Assembly (NCBI RefSeq): GCF_016629665.1
Contig: NZ_JAEPRQ010000001.1
Span: 1,116,001 to 1,180,000 of the forward strand
Origin: Paracoccus caeni
GTDB taxonomy: Bacteria > Pseudomonadota > Alphaproteobacteria > Rhodobacterales > Rhodobacteraceae
Length of the DNA: 64,000 nucleotides
Direction of reading: 5' to 3'
Shown here in pieces: positions 43,689 through 54,559 of this stretch. The position numbers were made by a program, and so were the translations under genes. Every line of letters begins with the position of its first letter. Within the stretch, counting starts at the first letter, position 1. Below the pieces are notes generated by a model that searched no databases, was not told where the DNA came from, and saw only the letters and a list, made by a program, of their open reading frames with translations.

Positions 43689-44531
43689 ATGAGCAGTCAG
43701 GCGACATATGGCTTTCGGCAGGTGGATGTCTTCACCGAGACCGCGCTGAAGGGCAATCCGCTGGCGGTGGTGATCGATGCGGTCGGTCTGACCGATCAGC
43801 AGATGGCGGCTTTCGCCAATTGGACCAATCTCAGCGAGACCACCTTTCTGCTGCCGCCGACCGATCCTTCGGCGGATTACCGGCTGCGGATCTTTACCCC
43901 GATGCGGGAACTGCCCTTTGCCGGGCATCCGACTTTGGGCAGTTGTCATGTCTGGTTGTCGCAGGGCGGCAAGCCGAAGGGACGCGATATCGTGCAGGAA
44001 TGCGCCGCGGGTCTGATCCGCATTCGCCCGGATGGCAGCCGCCTTGCCTTCGCCGCGCCGCCTTTGTTGCGGGACGGCCCGGTCGAGGGCGATCTGTTGC
44101 CGAAACTGGCACAGGGTCTTGGCATGGATGCCGGACGGATCCGGGCGGCGCAATGGATCGATAACGGGCCGGGCTGGATGGGGCTTCTGTTGGAAAACCG
44201 GGCCGAGGTTCTGGCCTTGCGCCCGGATTTCGTGGCGCTGGCCGGGCAGCGGATCGGCGTGGTCGCGCCTTGGTCGGCGGATGAGGGCGGCGATGGCACG
44301 ATTTTCGAAGTCCGCGCCTTCACCGACGGCTTCGAAGATCCGGTGACTGGCAGCCTGAATGCCGGAATCGCGCAATGGCTAATCGGTGCGGGGATCGCGC
44401 CGGCACGCTATCTTGCCGCGCAGGGCACGGCGCTTGGGCGCGAGGGCAGGGTGCATGTGACCCAAGATGCCGACGGGATCTGGATCGGCGGCGAGGTCGT
44501 CACCTGTATCGAGGGACAGGTGACGCTGTAA
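43689..44531 (+). CDS. PhzF-family phenazine biosynthesis-like isomerase
   Basis: 280 residues. The family has two similar halves: FRQVDVFTETALKGNPLAVVID with NLSETTFLLPP (catalytic Glu) and MRELPFAGHPTLGSCHVWL, then a second half from about 150 (VRAFTDGFEDPVTGSLNAGIAQWLI). PhzF is an isomerase in phenazine synthesis; most relatives act elsewhere and their substrates are unknown. No phenazine genes are present. It starts 18 bases after the lipid cluster. Confidence 0.9.
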   Translation: MSSQATYGFRQVDVFTETALKGNPLAVVIDAVGLTDQQMAAFANWTNLSETTFLLPPTDPSADYRLRIFTPMRELPFAGHPTLGSCHVWLSQGGKPKGRDIVQECAAGLIRIRPDGSRLAFAAPPLLRDGPVEGDLLPKLAQGLGMDAGRIRAAQWIDNGPGWMGLLLENRAEVLALRPDFVALAGQRIGVVAPWSADEGGDGTIFEVRAFTDGFEDPVTGSLNAGIAQWLIGAGIAPARYLAAQGTALGREGRVHVTQDADGIWIGGEVVTCIEGQVTL

Positions 44532-44533
44532 TC

Positions 44534-45946
44534 TCAGCCGCGCGCGGCCTCGTGCCGCCATGTGGTTGCGGTCAGCATCTTCGCCAGTGCGGCGGTCTGT
44601 TCGCGGATATCGGGGATCGCCGTGATCTCCCAAAAGGCCGCGCGCGAGACCGGGCCGATGGCGAAAATGCGGTTGCTGGCCTTGCCCTTGGCATCGATCA
44701 ACGCGCAATTCGCCGCAATATCAAGACCAAGCCGCAGCGGATCGATGCGGGCCTGACCCGATGACAGCAGTCCCGCGATCAGCGGTGTCGCATGTTCCGC
44801 CGGGTCGCGGCGGATGCCCCTGCAATCGACGATCCGCTCTGCCGGAAGCGCCTGTTCGCTGGCCGCGCCGCGCGGGCGCAGCACTGCCTGCATCCCGCCC
44901 GAAGCATCACGCTCGGCCCGCAGAAACGCACCGCTGACCAGCCGCAACTGACCCGAGGCAAGGGCGGCGTTGATCTGTTCGGCGCTTTCCGGAGGCAGGC
45001 GATGGCGATGCACCTCCCACCACGATGCGGCATGGCGCAGAAAGCGGGCGCGTTCGGGATTGGGCAGGGCACGCCAGATCGCGCGCAGATGCGGGCGCAG
45101 ACCGTCCACGGCATCGCGCCATGTGCCGCCATCGCCCTCGGCCCGGCGCGCGCGGTCGCGCAGCCATGCCATCAGCGCACTGACCGGCTGGCCCAGTGGC
45201 AGCTCTTCCGGCGCAAAGTTGAGCGCCGCGCCCTCGGCATGGATGCGCGGCAGTTGCGAGCGTCGGGACAGGGCGACGATCTGGCCGCGATGCCCTTCGT
45301 TTAGCAGCGAGACAACCTGATCGACCATCGACAGGCCCGAGCCGATGATGACCACGCGCCCCTCGGCCGGGATCGGGGATGCGGCTTCCCAGCCACGCAC
45401 GATCAGCCCTTCGGGATCGGGATCGGGCAAAGCGTGGCCGGTGGCGATGATTGCAAGGTCGGCCTCGATCTCTCGTCCGTCGTCCAGCGTGGCGCGGATG
45501 CCGGTATCGGTCTCGTCAAGGCGCTGGCACAGTGCGCTGACGCAGCGCAGCCGGGTCGGGGCCTGTCCCGCCGACCATTTCTCCAGCAGGTCGGACATAT
45601 AGGCGCCGTAAACGCCACGGCTGACAAAGGCCTCTGCGCCGCGATTGGCGATGTCCCGGCGCGAAGCCAGCCATTTCAGGAAATCGTCCGGCAGGTCGGG
45701 AAAGGCGCTCATATTGCTGGCGCGGGTGTTCAGCAGGTGGTTCGGATCGGTGGTCGAATAGGCGACGCCACAGCCCAGCATATGCCGCCCCTCGACGATG
45801 GTGACGCGCAGATCGGCGCCTTCCTGACGCAAGAGATGCGACGCCATCAGCACACCGCTGGCCCCGCCGCCTATGACGATGACATGCCGGGACGGGCGCG
45901 TCGCAGGTGCTGCGTCGAAAATGGTCGGTTCGTTCTTGATATTCAT
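44534..45946 (-). CDS. FAD/NAD(P)-binding protein (NAD_binding_9 type)
   Basis: 470 residues. FAD site VIVIGGGASGVLMASHLLR near residue 22, GCGVAYSTTDPNHLLNTRASNMSAFPD typical of this family, and a second dinucleotide site VVIIGSGLSMVDQVVSLL near 190. These proteins have a lysine/ornithine-monooxygenase-like fold of uncertain function. It ends 3 bases after the convergent PhzF gene stop. The Lrp/AsnC regulator lies 133 bases upstream on the same strand and may control it. Confidence 0.85.
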   Translation of the reverse strand: MNIKNEPTIFDAAPATRPSRHVIVIGGGASGVLMASHLLRQEGADLRVTIVEGRHMLGCGVAYSTTDPNHLLNTRASNMSAFPDLPDDFLKWLASRRDIANRGAEAFVSRGVYGAYMSDLLEKWSAGQAPTRLRCVSALCQRLDETDTGIRATLDDGREIEADLAIIATGHALPDPDPEGLIVRGWEAASPIPAEGRVVIIGSGLSMVDQVVSLLNEGHRGQIVALSRRSQLPRIHAEGAALNFAPEELPLGQPVSALMAWLRDRARRAEGDGGTWRDAVDGLRPHLRAIWRALPNPERARFLRHAASWWEVHRHRLPPESAEQINAALASGQLRLVSGAFLRAERDASGGMQAVLRPRGAASEQALPAERIVDCRGIRRDPAEHATPLIAGLLSSGQARIDPLRLGLDIAANCALIDAKGKASNRIFAIGPVSRAAFWEITAIPDIREQTAALAKMLTATTWRHEAARG

Positions 45947-46079
45947 CCGCCACCCCCCGCGCGACAGCCATCCGAGCCTGCGGCCCGATGCCCCTTAAGG
46001 CAAGGACGCATTGCCCGTGCTTCCGCCACGTCAACAAAGGGTCCGGCGCAACGGCGGCGGGTGCAACAGCCAGAGGGCA

Positions 46080-46553
46080 TCAGCGATCCCGCGTATTGAC
46101 CGGGAACACCGTGCTGTAGCGCAGACGTTCCATCGCGAAATGCGAGCTGAGATTGCGGAAGGTGACCGCCTCGGTCAGGCGACGGTAGAAATCGTCGAAG
46201 GTGCCGATATCGGGCACGGCCACCCGCAGCAGATAATCCTTTTCGCCCGCCATCCGATAGGCCTCCATGATTTCGGGGAAATCGGCGATGGCCTGCAGGA
46301 ACTGCTCGCGCCATTCGGCGCTGTGATCCTTGGCCTCGACGCTGACGAAGACGGTCAGACCGAAGCCGATCCGGGCCGGATCGACGATGGCGACGCGGCC
46401 GGTCAGGATACCATTCGCCTCAAGCTTCTGGATGCGCTTCCAGCAGGGGCTTTGCGACAGGCCGACCTTTTCGGCCACCTGTGCGATAGGCAAAGTTGCG
46501 TCCGACATCAGCGTCGCGACGATCTTCCGGTCGATCAGATCCAGCGCGGTCAT
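46080..46553 (-). CDS. Lrp/AsnC-family transcriptional regulator
   Basis: 157 residues. N-terminal winged helix-turn-helix (LDLIDRKIVATLMSDATLPIAQVAEKVGLSQSPCWKRIQKLEANGIL) and C-terminal RAM/ligand domain (VFVSVEAKDHSAEWREQFLQAIADFPEIMEAYRMAGEKDYLLRVAVPDI). It likely binds an amino acid. The start at 46553 is chosen because GGAGGG lies five bases before it; an ATG four codons up is inferior. The wide gap upstream is its promoter region. Confidence 0.9.
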   Translation of the reverse strand: MTALDLIDRKIVATLMSDATLPIAQVAEKVGLSQSPCWKRIQKLEANGILTGRVAIVDPARIGFGLTVFVSVEAKDHSAEWREQFLQAIADFPEIMEAYRMAGEKDYLLRVAVPDIGTFDDFYRRLTEAVTFRNLSSHFAMERLRYSTVFPVNTRDR

Positions 46554-46858
46554 ACCGCCCTCCATAACTGTCTGAGGGAAGGATGACGCAATATATCTAA
46601 ATGTCCACTGGATTTATCGTCTTTAAGTCAGATTTTTGCTTAGGAAATTGTTTCGGAAAGGTTATTTCTTCCACCGAAATGCCAAATCACAAGTTTTTCT
46701 GGTTCCTTTAACGATTCGGATGCGTCGTCCCGCCGAGGGAAAAGATACCGCGACGGCTGCGCGGGCGGTGTGGCTGTTCCCTTTCCGAGGCAGAGTTTGG
46801 AATCGTCGCGGGGGCATGTTCGGCCTATTCTTGGTGCCCATCGCGAACGGAGAAGGCC
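46554..46858. other. Intergenic region between the Lrp regulator and the FMN reductase
   Basis: About 305 bases, AT-rich in the left half. No gene seen. The divergent promoters are presumably here, but no clear consensus was found. A Lrp-type site cannot be recognised by eye. Confidence 0.4.
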
Positions 46859-47431
46859 ATGACATCGCGCAACAAAATCGTCCGCATTGCGGGCTTCGCC
46901 GGAAGTCTGAACCGGAACGGCAAGACCCGTGCGCTGGTCGATATGGCGGTGCAGGATATCGCGGCGCGGTTCGGGGTCGAAGGTGTGGTCCATGACATCG
47001 GCGATCTGCAACCGGGGCTGACCGAGGGTGATTTTCGGCGCGGTCTGTCGCCTGTTGCGCTGCGGCGGCTTGATACGATCTTCGCGGCGGATGCGCTGGT
47101 CATCGGCAGCGCGGTTTTTCGCGACAGCTACAGCCCGACCTTCCGGCGGCTTTTCGATCTGATCGACCCGGCCACGCTTGCGGGCAAGCCGGTCCTTCTG
47201 GCGCTTGCGGGCGGTGAAGGACGGCATGATCTGGTGATCGAACACCGGCTGCGCCCGCTTTTCGCAGCAACCGAGGCCGAGGTGCTGCCGGTTGGCGTCC
47301 ACGCCACCGCCTTGGAATTGCGCATTGGCGAGCCGCCGTCGATGGCTTTGCGGCGACGGTTGGCGCAGGCGGTTGCGCAATTCGCGCCTTATATCGAAAG
47401 CAAAACACCCCGCCGGATTTCTGCGGCCTGA
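46859..47431 (+). CDS. NADPH-dependent FMN reductase (SsuE/MsuE-like)
   Basis: 190 residues, flavodoxin-like fold: RIAGFAGSLNRNGKTRALVDMAV for FMN phosphate, then DALVIGSAVFRDSYSPTFRRLFDLIDPATLAGKPVLLALAGGEGRHDL. In the MsuE/SsuE branch these enzymes supply FMNH2 to sulfonate monooxygenases; no such monooxygenase is near. Upstream is an AT-rich gap. An ATG at 46859 follows GGAGAAGG. Confidence 0.87.
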   Translation: MTSRNKIVRIAGFAGSLNRNGKTRALVDMAVQDIAARFGVEGVVHDIGDLQPGLTEGDFRRGLSPVALRRLDTIFAADALVIGSAVFRDSYSPTFRRLFDLIDPATLAGKPVLLALAGGEGRHDLVIEHRLRPLFAATEAEVLPVGVHATALELRIGEPPSMALRRRLAQAVAQFAPYIESKTPRRISAA

Positions 47432-47474
47432 GTGGTTGGGCCGCGGCCCTTCGGTCATTCTCGCCAGCGGCGTG

Positions 47475-47503
47475 TTGACGCTGCTTGATTCCCTCTCGTA
47501 AGC
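47475..47503 (+). promoter_or_regulatory. Possible promoter of the ABC binding-protein gene
   Basis: TTGACG (47475-47480) is followed after 17 bases by GTAAGC (47498-47503). The -35 matches well, the -10 poorly. It is about 120 bases before the start codon. Confidence 0.3.
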
Positions 47504-47624
47504 TTTGGGGACCGTCAGTCGGCCACGGATCGGAGCGTGGGGAAGAGCGTTCCGGGCGAAGCGATGCAGTCATGCGGCTGCCATCGCCATTTTCCGGCTG
47601 GTTTCATGGGTGAGGAGGAATTTC

Positions 47625-48830
47625 ATGAAGAATATCAAGATTCTTTGCGCGTCGGCGCTGATGCTGTCGCCGCTTGCGGCGGTAGCGCAAGAGGTCAGCG
47701 ATGACGTGGTCAAGATCGGCATCCTGAATGACCAGTCGGGGCCGTTCGCCGATATTGGCGGCAAATATTCCTTTGAAGCCGCCAAGATGGCAGCCGAGGA
47801 TTTTGGCGGGACCGTGCTGGGCAAGCCGGTCGAGATCGTGACCGCCGATCACCAGAACAAGGCCGACATCGCCTCGAACATCGCGCGGCAGTGGTATGAT
47901 ACCGAGAATGTCGACTCGATCATGGAATTGACCAACTCTTCGGTCGGTCTGGCCGTGCAGGGCCTGTCGCGCGACGCGAAGAAGATCACCATCAATACCG
48001 GCGCCGGCACGACCGAGCTGACCGGCGCGCAATGTTCGCCCTATGGCTTCCATTGGGCCTATGACACCCATGCCCTTGCCGTCGGCACCGGCAGCGCGCT
48101 AGTCAAGGAGGGCAATGATAGCTGGTATTTCCTGACGGCGGATTATGCCTTCGGCTATTCGCTTGAGGAAAACACCGCCAATTTCGTGAAGGAAGCGGGC
48201 GGAGAGATCCTTGGATCTGTGCGGCACCCGCTGGGCACGACGGATTATTCCTCGTTCCTGCTGCAGGCGCAGGCATCGGGGGCCAAGGTGATCGGGCTTG
48301 CCTCGGCCGGGCTTGATACGCAGAACGCGATCAAGCAGGCGGCAGAGTTCGGTATCACCCAGGCCGGGCAGAAGCTGGCAGCGCTGCTGTTCACCCTGTC
48401 CGAGGTGCATGGGCTTGGGCTGGAAACTGCGCAGGGCCTGTATCTGGTCGAAAGCTTCTACTGGAACATGAACGACGAGACCCGCGCCTTTGGCGAGCGG
48501 TTCCTTGACCGGACCGGGATGATGCCGAACATGCTGCATGCGGGCACTTATTCGGCGGTCACCTCTTACCTGAAGGCCATCGAGGCTGCGGGCACCGATG
48601 AGACCGAGGCCGTCGCGGCGAAACTGCATGAACTGCCGGTGAACGATGTCTTCGTCACCGATGGTCATGTCGCCCCGAATGGCCGGATGATGAATCAGGT
48701 CTATCTGATGCAGGTCAAAGCGCCCGGCGAAAGCGATGTGCCGTGGGATTACTACAATGTCATCTCAACGATCCCCGGCGATCAGGCCTATATCGCGCCC
48801 GCCGATAGTGGTTGCCCGCTGGTCGAATAG
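47625..48830 (+). CDS. ABC transporter periplasmic binding protein (branched-chain amino acid type)
   Basis: 401 residues. Signal peptide 1-21 (MKNIKILCASALMLSPLAAVA), then a type I periplasmic binding protein: VVKIGILNDQSGPFADIGGKYSFEAAKMAAEDFGG, followed by the typical IKNTGAGTTELTG-like and YGFHWAYDTHALAVGTG blocks. Likely a LivK-like receptor for amino acids, amides or short aromatic acids. No permease or ATPase genes follow; xylB is next across a terminator. RBS GGAGGAA is strong. Confidence 0.88.
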   Translation: MKNIKILCASALMLSPLAAVAQEVSDDVVKIGILNDQSGPFADIGGKYSFEAAKMAAEDFGGTVLGKPVEIVTADHQNKADIASNIARQWYDTENVDSIMELTNSSVGLAVQGLSRDAKKITINTGAGTTELTGAQCSPYGFHWAYDTHALAVGTGSALVKEGNDSWYFLTADYAFGYSLEENTANFVKEAGGEILGSVRHPLGTTDYSSFLLQAQASGAKVIGLASAGLDTQNAIKQAAEFGITQAGQKLAALLFTLSEVHGLGLETAQGLYLVESFYWNMNDETRAFGERFLDRTGMMPNMLHAGTYSAVTSYLKAIEAAGTDETEAVAAKLHELPVNDVFVTDGHVAPNGRMMNQVYLMQVKAPGESDVPWDYYNVISTIPGDQAYIAPADSGCPLVE

Positions 48831-48862
48831 TCAGGATTTGACCCATTTCTGATACTATCTTG

Positions 48863-48891
48863 ACGCGGGCCGGATTTTGGCCCGCGTTTTC
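48863..48891 (+). terminator. Terminator after the ABC binding-protein gene
   Basis: 9-bp perfect stem ACGCGGGCC (48863-48871) / GGCCCGCGT (48879-48887) with a short loop, then TTTT. Confidence 0.85.
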
Positions 48892-48989
48892 GCTATTTCT
48901 TGCAGATTCAAGGCTTCCGGTGCGGGTCCGATATGTTAACTACTCGCCGAAACCGCGTTCAGGCGGCGTGACGGAAGAAGGGGAAGGCA

Positions 48990-50450
48990 ATGTATCTGGG
49001 GATCGATCTGGGCACCTCTGGCATCAAGGCGATGCTGATCGATGACGGCTTCAATGTCGTCGCCACCGCGCATGAAAGCCTGAGCGTCAGCCGACCGCAT
49101 CCGGGCTGGTCCGAGCAGGACCCGGCGGACTGGATCGCCGCCTGCAGCAAAGTCATCGCCGAGATCAGGCGCGCCAAGCCCGAAGCATGGGCGAAGCTGC
49201 AGGCGATCGGTCTGTCGGGACATATGCATGGCGCAACGTTGCTGGACAGTGCCGATCAGGTGCTGCGGCCCTGTATCCTGTGGAACGACGGCCGCTCGGG
49301 CGCGCAATGCGAGACGCTGGACAAACGCGCCGATTTTCGCGGCATTGGCGGCAATCTGGTCATGGCGGGGTTCACCGCGCCAAAGCTGCTTTGGGTGGCC
49401 GAGAATGAGCCCGAGATTTTCGCGCGCGTGGCCAAGGTGCTGCTGCCCAAGGATTATCTGCGCCTGTGGCTGACCGGCGGCCATGTCGCCGAGATGTCGG
49501 ACGCTGCCGGGACGCTGTGGCTGGACGTGGCGAAGCGCGACTGGTCGGACGAATTGCTGGCCGCGACCGGGCTGGACCGCAGCCATATGCCGTCGCTGGT
49601 CGAAGGCAGCGATGTCTCGGGTCAGCTTCGGGCGGAACTGGCCGGGGAATGGGGCGTCGGGCAGGTCGCGGTGGCCGGGGGCGGTGGCGACAATGCGGCA
49701 ACCGCCTGCGGCATGGGGGTGATCCAGCCGGGCGTGGGCTTTCTGTCGCTGGGCACGTCGGGGGTGCTGTTCGCCTCGACCGCCAGCTATGCACCCAATA
49801 CCGGCGATGCGGTCCACACCTTCTGTCACGCGCTGCCCGAAACATGGCATCAGATGGGGGTGATCCTGTCGGCCACCGACAGTCTGGCATGGCTGTCCGA
49901 GATCACCGGCAAATCCGCGCCGGAACTGGCGGCGTTGGTCGCCGATCCGGTCACGGCGGTCTCTGACGTCGCGTTTCTGCCATATCTGTCGGGGGAACGG
50001 ACACCGCTGAACGATCCCGGCGCGACGGGGGCTTTCGTGGGTCTGCGCCGCGCCAATGGCCTTGCTGATCTGGCGCAGGCGGCGATGGAGGGTGTGGCGC
50101 TGGCCTTTGCCGATTGCGCCAATGCGCTGCGCAAGGCCGGAACCCCGGTCGAGGCCGCATTCGCCGTCGGTGGCGGGGCGCGGTCGGAAAGCTGGCTGAA
50201 GATCATCGCCTCGGCCACCGGGGTCACGCTTCTGGTGCCGGAAGACGGCGATTTCGGCGCGGCGTTCGGCGCGGCGAAACTGGCCGTTGCCTGCAAGACG
50301 GGCGATGTTTCCGCCGCGACCTTCGGGACGCCTCGCGTTAGCAAGGAAATCGCCCCTGACGCTGCGTTGGCGGGCGCCTATGCCGAGAAGCTGGTCCTTC
50401 AGCGCGAAGCCTATATGGCACTGAGAGAACTGGATCGCGCCGAAGCCTGA
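48990..50450 (+). CDS. xylB: Xylulokinase
   Basis: 486 residues of the FGGY kinase family: LGIDLGTSGIKAMLID at the N-terminus, GLSGHMHGATLLD, ILWNDGRSGAQC, the ATPase GGGGDNAATACGMGVIQPG (catalytic Asp) and AFAVGGGARSESWLKIIA. Phosphorylates D-xylulose. The family has other ketose kinases, so the exact sugar is likely but not proven. It is monocistronic, between the ABC protein terminator and the nuo promoter region. No xylA or pentose transporter is here. Confidence 0.9.
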   Translation: MYLGIDLGTSGIKAMLIDDGFNVVATAHESLSVSRPHPGWSEQDPADWIAACSKVIAEIRRAKPEAWAKLQAIGLSGHMHGATLLDSADQVLRPCILWNDGRSGAQCETLDKRADFRGIGGNLVMAGFTAPKLLWVAENEPEIFARVAKVLLPKDYLRLWLTGGHVAEMSDAAGTLWLDVAKRDWSDELLAATGLDRSHMPSLVEGSDVSGQLRAELAGEWGVGQVAVAGGGGDNAATACGMGVIQPGVGFLSLGTSGVLFASTASYAPNTGDAVHTFCHALPETWHQMGVILSATDSLAWLSEITGKSAPELAALVADPVTAVSDVAFLPYLSGERTPLNDPGATGAFVGLRRANGLADLAQAAMEGVALAFADCANALRKAGTPVEAAFAVGGGARSESWLKIIASATGVTLLVPEDGDFGAAFGAAKLAVACKTGDVSAATFGTPRVSKEIAPDAALAGAYAEKLVLQREAYMALRELDRAEA

Positions 50451-50626
50451 GCCGGGACGGGGCAGCGGGCGCTACTTTTCGGCAAGCATCCGAAGGTCTT
50501 CAATTTTCCGGGTGTTTTTGTCGCCGAATCCCGCGCCGTCGAATGGCGGGCGGGCAGGGGTGTGACATCCGCTAACAAAGACGGAAAAACCTGTCGAATG
50601 AGGTATTATTGGGCTGTTGCGGCCCG

Positions 50627-50655
50627 TTGACCCCGCTGCCAGTCAGGTCTAAACC
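50627..50655 (+). promoter_or_regulatory. Possible nuo operon promoter
   Basis: TTGACC (50627-50632) and TAAACC (50650-50655) are 17 bases apart and about 63 bases before the nuoA start. The region 50451-50718 holds no gene; a TATTAT at 50604-50609 is another -10 candidate without a -35. Confidence 0.45.
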
Positions 50656-50718
50656 GGCCAAAGCCAACCCGTCGCGGGCAGCCAAGTTTCCCCGCGGCCC
50701 ACTAGGGGAAATTTGCCC

Positions 50719-51608
<890 letters not shown>

Positions 51609-51612
51609 CCCG

Positions 51613-52233
51613 ATGGCCGTTTATCCCGATATCGACACGCTCACCCAGCTTGCCGAACATATCCAGTTGCGCCGCAGCCACGAGGTTCTGGACACCGAGG
51701 TTGCCTTTGGCGAGCTGACCGTGACCAGCACGATCAGCGGCCTTCTGGATCTGGTGGAATTTCTGCGCAGCGACAGTTCCTGCCGGTTTTCGTCGCTGGT
51801 GGACATCACCGCCGTCGATCACCCGGCCCGTCCGCAGCGTTTCGATGTCGTCTGGCATTTCCTGTCGATGTATCAGAACCAGCGTATCCGCGTGAAAGTC
51901 GCCATCCGCGAGGATGAGATGGTCCCGACTTTAGTGAACCTGCACCCCTCGGCCAATTGGTTCGAGCGTGAGGTGTTCGACATGTTCGGCATCCTCTTTG
52001 CCGGCCACCCGGATCTGCGGCGGATCCTGACCGATTACGGCTTCTCGGGCCATCCGTTGCGCAAGGATTTCCCGACCACCGGCTATGTCGAGGTTCGCTA
52101 TAGCGAGGCCGAAAAGCGCGTCATCTATGAGCCGGTCAACCTGACGCAGGAATACCGCCAGTTCGATTTCCTCTCGCCATGGGAGGGCGCGAAATACGTG
52201 CTGCCCGGCGATGAAAAGCAGGGGGCCAAGTGA
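51613..52233 (+). CDS. nuoC: NADH-quinone oxidoreductase subunit C
   Basis: 206 residues, Nqo5, in the hydrophilic arm near NuoD. The 30-kDa subunit signature is clear: [40 protein letters not shown] separate nuoC (not fused to nuoD as in E. coli) is the alphaproteobacterial arrangement. It overlaps nuoD by one base. Confidence 0.95.
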   Translation: MAVYPDIDTLTQLAEHIQLRRSHEVLDTEVAFGELTVTSTISGLLDLVEFLRSDSSCRFSSLVDITAVDHPARPQRFDVVWHFLSMYQNQRIRVKVAIREDEMVPTLVNLHPSANWFEREVFDMFGILFAGHPDLRRILTDYGFSGHPLRKDFPTTGYVEVRYSEAEKRVIYEPVNLTQEYRQFDFLSPWEGAKYVLPGDEKQGAK

Positions 52234-53471
52234 TGGACGGCGACATCCGCAACAACCGCTATGACGACGGCACCGAGGATACGCTTGCCGGCGAACAGCG
52301 GATCAGGAACTTCAACATCAACTTCGGCCCGCAGCACCCTGCCGCGCACGGCGTGCTGCGCATGGTGCTGGAGCTTGACGGCGAGATCGTTGAACGCGCC
52401 GATCCGCATATCGGACTTTTGCATCGCGGCACCGAAAAGCTGATGGAAAGCCGCACCTATCTGCAAAACCTGCCTTATTTCGACCGCCTCGATTACGTGG
52501 CGCCGATGAATCAGGAACATGCATGGTGTCTGGCGATCGAACGCCTGACCGACACCAAGATTCCGCGCCGCGCCAGCCTGATCCGGGTGCTGTATTCGGA
52601 AATCGGCCGCATTCTGAACCACCTGCTGGGCTTGACCACCGGCGCGCTGGACGTTGGCGCGCTGACGCCGCCGCTTTGGGCCTTCGAGGCGCGGGAAGAG
52701 CTGATGGTCTTCTATGAGCGGGCCTGCGGCGCACGTCTGCACGCGGCCTATTTCCGTCCGGGCGGGGTCCATCAGGATCTGACGCCGCAGCTTCTGGACG
52801 ATATCGAGGAATGGTGCGAACGGTTCCCGAAACTGGTCGATGACCTCGACACGCTTCTGACCGAGAACCGGATCTTCAAGCAACGTCTGGTCGGTATCGG
52901 CATCGTGTCCGAACAGGATGCGCTGGATTGGGGTTATTCGGGCGTGATGGTTCGTGGTTCGGGCATGGCCTGGGATTTGCGCCGCGCGCAACCCTATGAA
53001 TGCTATGACGAATTCGACTTCAAGATTCCGGTCGGCAAGAATGGCGACTGCTATGACCGCTTCCTGATCCGCATGCAGGAAATGCGTGAATCCTGCAATA
53101 TCATGAAGCAGGCCGTGGCCAAACTGCGGCTTGAACCGCAGGGCGACATCCTTGCGCGCGGCAAACTGACCCCGCCGAAACGCGGCGAGATGAAGCGCGA
53201 CATGGAAAGCCTGATCCACCACTTCAAGCTTTACACCGAAGGCTTCAAGGTTCCCGCCGGTGAGGTTTACGCCGCCGTCGAGGCGCCGAAGGGCGAATTC
53301 GGCGTCTATCTGGTCAGCGACGGCACCAACAAACCCTACCGCGCGAAACTGCGCGCGCCGGGATTCCTGCATCTGCAATCGATGGACTGGATCGGCAAAG
53401 GTCACCAACTGGCCGACGTTCCGGCGCTGATCGCGACGCTGGATATCGTGTTCGGGGAGGTGGATCGGTGA
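52233..53471 (+). CDS. nuoD: NADH-quinone oxidoreductase subunit D
   Basis: 412 residues, 49-kDa subunit with part of the quinone cavity. [65 protein letters not shown] and the C-terminal VFGEVDR are close to Paracoccus Nqo4. Start ATG 52233 overlaps the nuoC stop; the GTG at 52230 would add one residue. A tiny reading frame overlaps its stop. Confidence 0.96.
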   Translation: MDGDIRNNRYDDGTEDTLAGEQRIRNFNINFGPQHPAAHGVLRMVLELDGEIVERADPHIGLLHRGTEKLMESRTYLQNLPYFDRLDYVAPMNQEHAWCLAIERLTDTKIPRRASLIRVLYSEIGRILNHLLGLTTGALDVGALTPPLWAFEAREELMVFYERACGARLHAAYFRPGGVHQDLTPQLLDDIEEWCERFPKLVDDLDTLLTENRIFKQRLVGIGIVSEQDALDWGYSGVMVRGSGMAWDLRRAQPYECYDEFDFKIPVGKNGDCYDRFLIRMQEMRESCNIMKQAVAKLRLEPQGDILARGKLTPPKRGEMKRDMESLIHHFKLYTEGFKVPAGEVYAAVEAPKGEFGVYLVSDGTNKPYRAKLRAPGFLHLQSMDWIGKGHQLADVPALIATLDIVFGEVDR

Positions 53472-53590
53472 TGGTGTCCGGTATTGGCGTGTTCGGCCTG
53501 ATCCTCGTTCTGTCGGCGGTTGCGCCCAATCCTGTTGCTCATTTCGGCGTTGTCGTCGGGGCGAGCGCTACCTACGTTTTCGGGGGCTGA
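53471..53590 (+). CDS. 39-residue hydrophobic reading frame between nuoD and nuoE
   Basis: ATG at 53471 overlaps the nuoD stop by one base (TGATG) and the frame ends three bases before nuoE. The 39 residues ([19 protein letters not shown], then NPVAHFGVVVGASATYVFGG) are mostly hydrophobic and could be one or two membrane passes. Short and unlike any family I know, but its exact fit between two coupled genes makes it credible. Paracoccus nuo operons are known to hold unidentified frames between core genes. Confidence 0.5.
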   Translation: MVSGIGVFGLILVLSAVAPNPVAHFGVVVGASATYVFGG

Positions 53591-53593
53591 TCC

Positions 53594-54520
53594 ATGCTTC
53601 GCCGTCTCTCACCCGTTCAGCCTGACAGCTTTGAATTCTCGCCCGCCAACCTTGAATGGGCGCAGGCGCAGATGACCAAATACCCGGAAGGCCGCCAGCA
53701 ATCGGCGATCATTCCGGTTCTGTGGCGCGCGCAGGAACAGGAAGGCTGGCTTTCGCGTCCGGCCATCGAATACTGCGCCTCGCTCTTGGGCATGCCCTAT
53801 ATTCGCGCGCTGGAAGTTGCTACATTCTACTTTATGTTCCAGCTTCAACCTGTTGGTTCGGTTGCGAATATCCAGATTTGTGGTACCACCACCTGTATGA
53901 TCTGCGGGGCAGAGGCCTTGGCCGAAGTCTGCAAACGCAAGATCGCGCCGACCCCGCATACCGTATCGGCTGACGGCAAGTTTTCGTGGGAAGAGGTCGA
54001 ATGTCTGGGCGCTTGCTCGAACGCGCCGATGGCGCAGATCGGCAAGGATTTCTACGAAGATCTGACGCCCGAGAAGCTGGAACAGTTGATCGACGCCATG
54101 TCCGCAGGTCAGGTGCCGCTGCCCGGTCCGCAGAATGGCCGCTTCTCGTCCGAGCCTTTGGGCGGGTTGACCAGCCTCACCGAAGTGACGGGCCATGATC
54201 TGAATGCCAGCGCCACTTTGGCCCGCGATATCGGCGAGACGCTGAAAAAGATCGACGGGACCGAGGTGCCGATCCTGACCAAATGGCTGCGTCCCGTGCA
54301 GGAGCCTGTCGAGACGAAAGCCCCCGCGAATGACCCGCAGCCTTCGGCAAATGCCAGCCCCGACGCAACCGGCGTGACCAAGCAGGAGGCGCAGGCCGCC
54401 TCTGCCGCGCAGCCCGCGTCGAAGGCCGAGCCTGAAGCCGCGAAAGAGATCGAGAAAAAGACGCAGCCCGACAGCGCCGCTGATGGCGCAGCCAAAAGCG
54501 AGGGCGGCGACAAGGAGTAG
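53594..54520 (+). CDS. nuoE: NADH-quinone oxidoreductase subunit E with a long C-terminal extension
   Basis: 308 residues; the Paracoccus Nqo2 I recall is about 239. Residues 1-165 carry the thioredoxin-like [2Fe-2S] domain with cysteines in [14 protein letters not shown] and [10 protein letters not shown]. After residue 230 the chain becomes low-complexity (Ala, Pro, Glu, Lys, Asp; [19 protein letters not shown] and so on) with no clear fold. This tail is unlikely to bind cofactor. The next gene encodes an HHH-domain protein that often is fused to NuoE elsewhere. Confidence 0.94.
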   Translation: MLRRLSPVQPDSFEFSPANLEWAQAQMTKYPEGRQQSAIIPVLWRAQEQEGWLSRPAIEYCASLLGMPYIRALEVATFYFMFQLQPVGSVANIQICGTTTCMICGAEALAEVCKRKIAPTPHTVSADGKFSWEEVECLGACSNAPMAQIGKDFYEDLTPEKLEQLIDAMSAGQVPLPGPQNGRFSSEPLGGLTSLTEVTGHDLNASATLARDIGETLKKIDGTEVPILTKWLRPVQEPVETKAPANDPQPSANASPDATGVTKQEAQAASAAQPASKAEPEAAKEIEKKTQPDSAADGAAKSEGGDKE

Positions 54521-54559
54521 AACCGAAAGCACCGCCAAGCACTGCAAGGAGCCCAAGAC

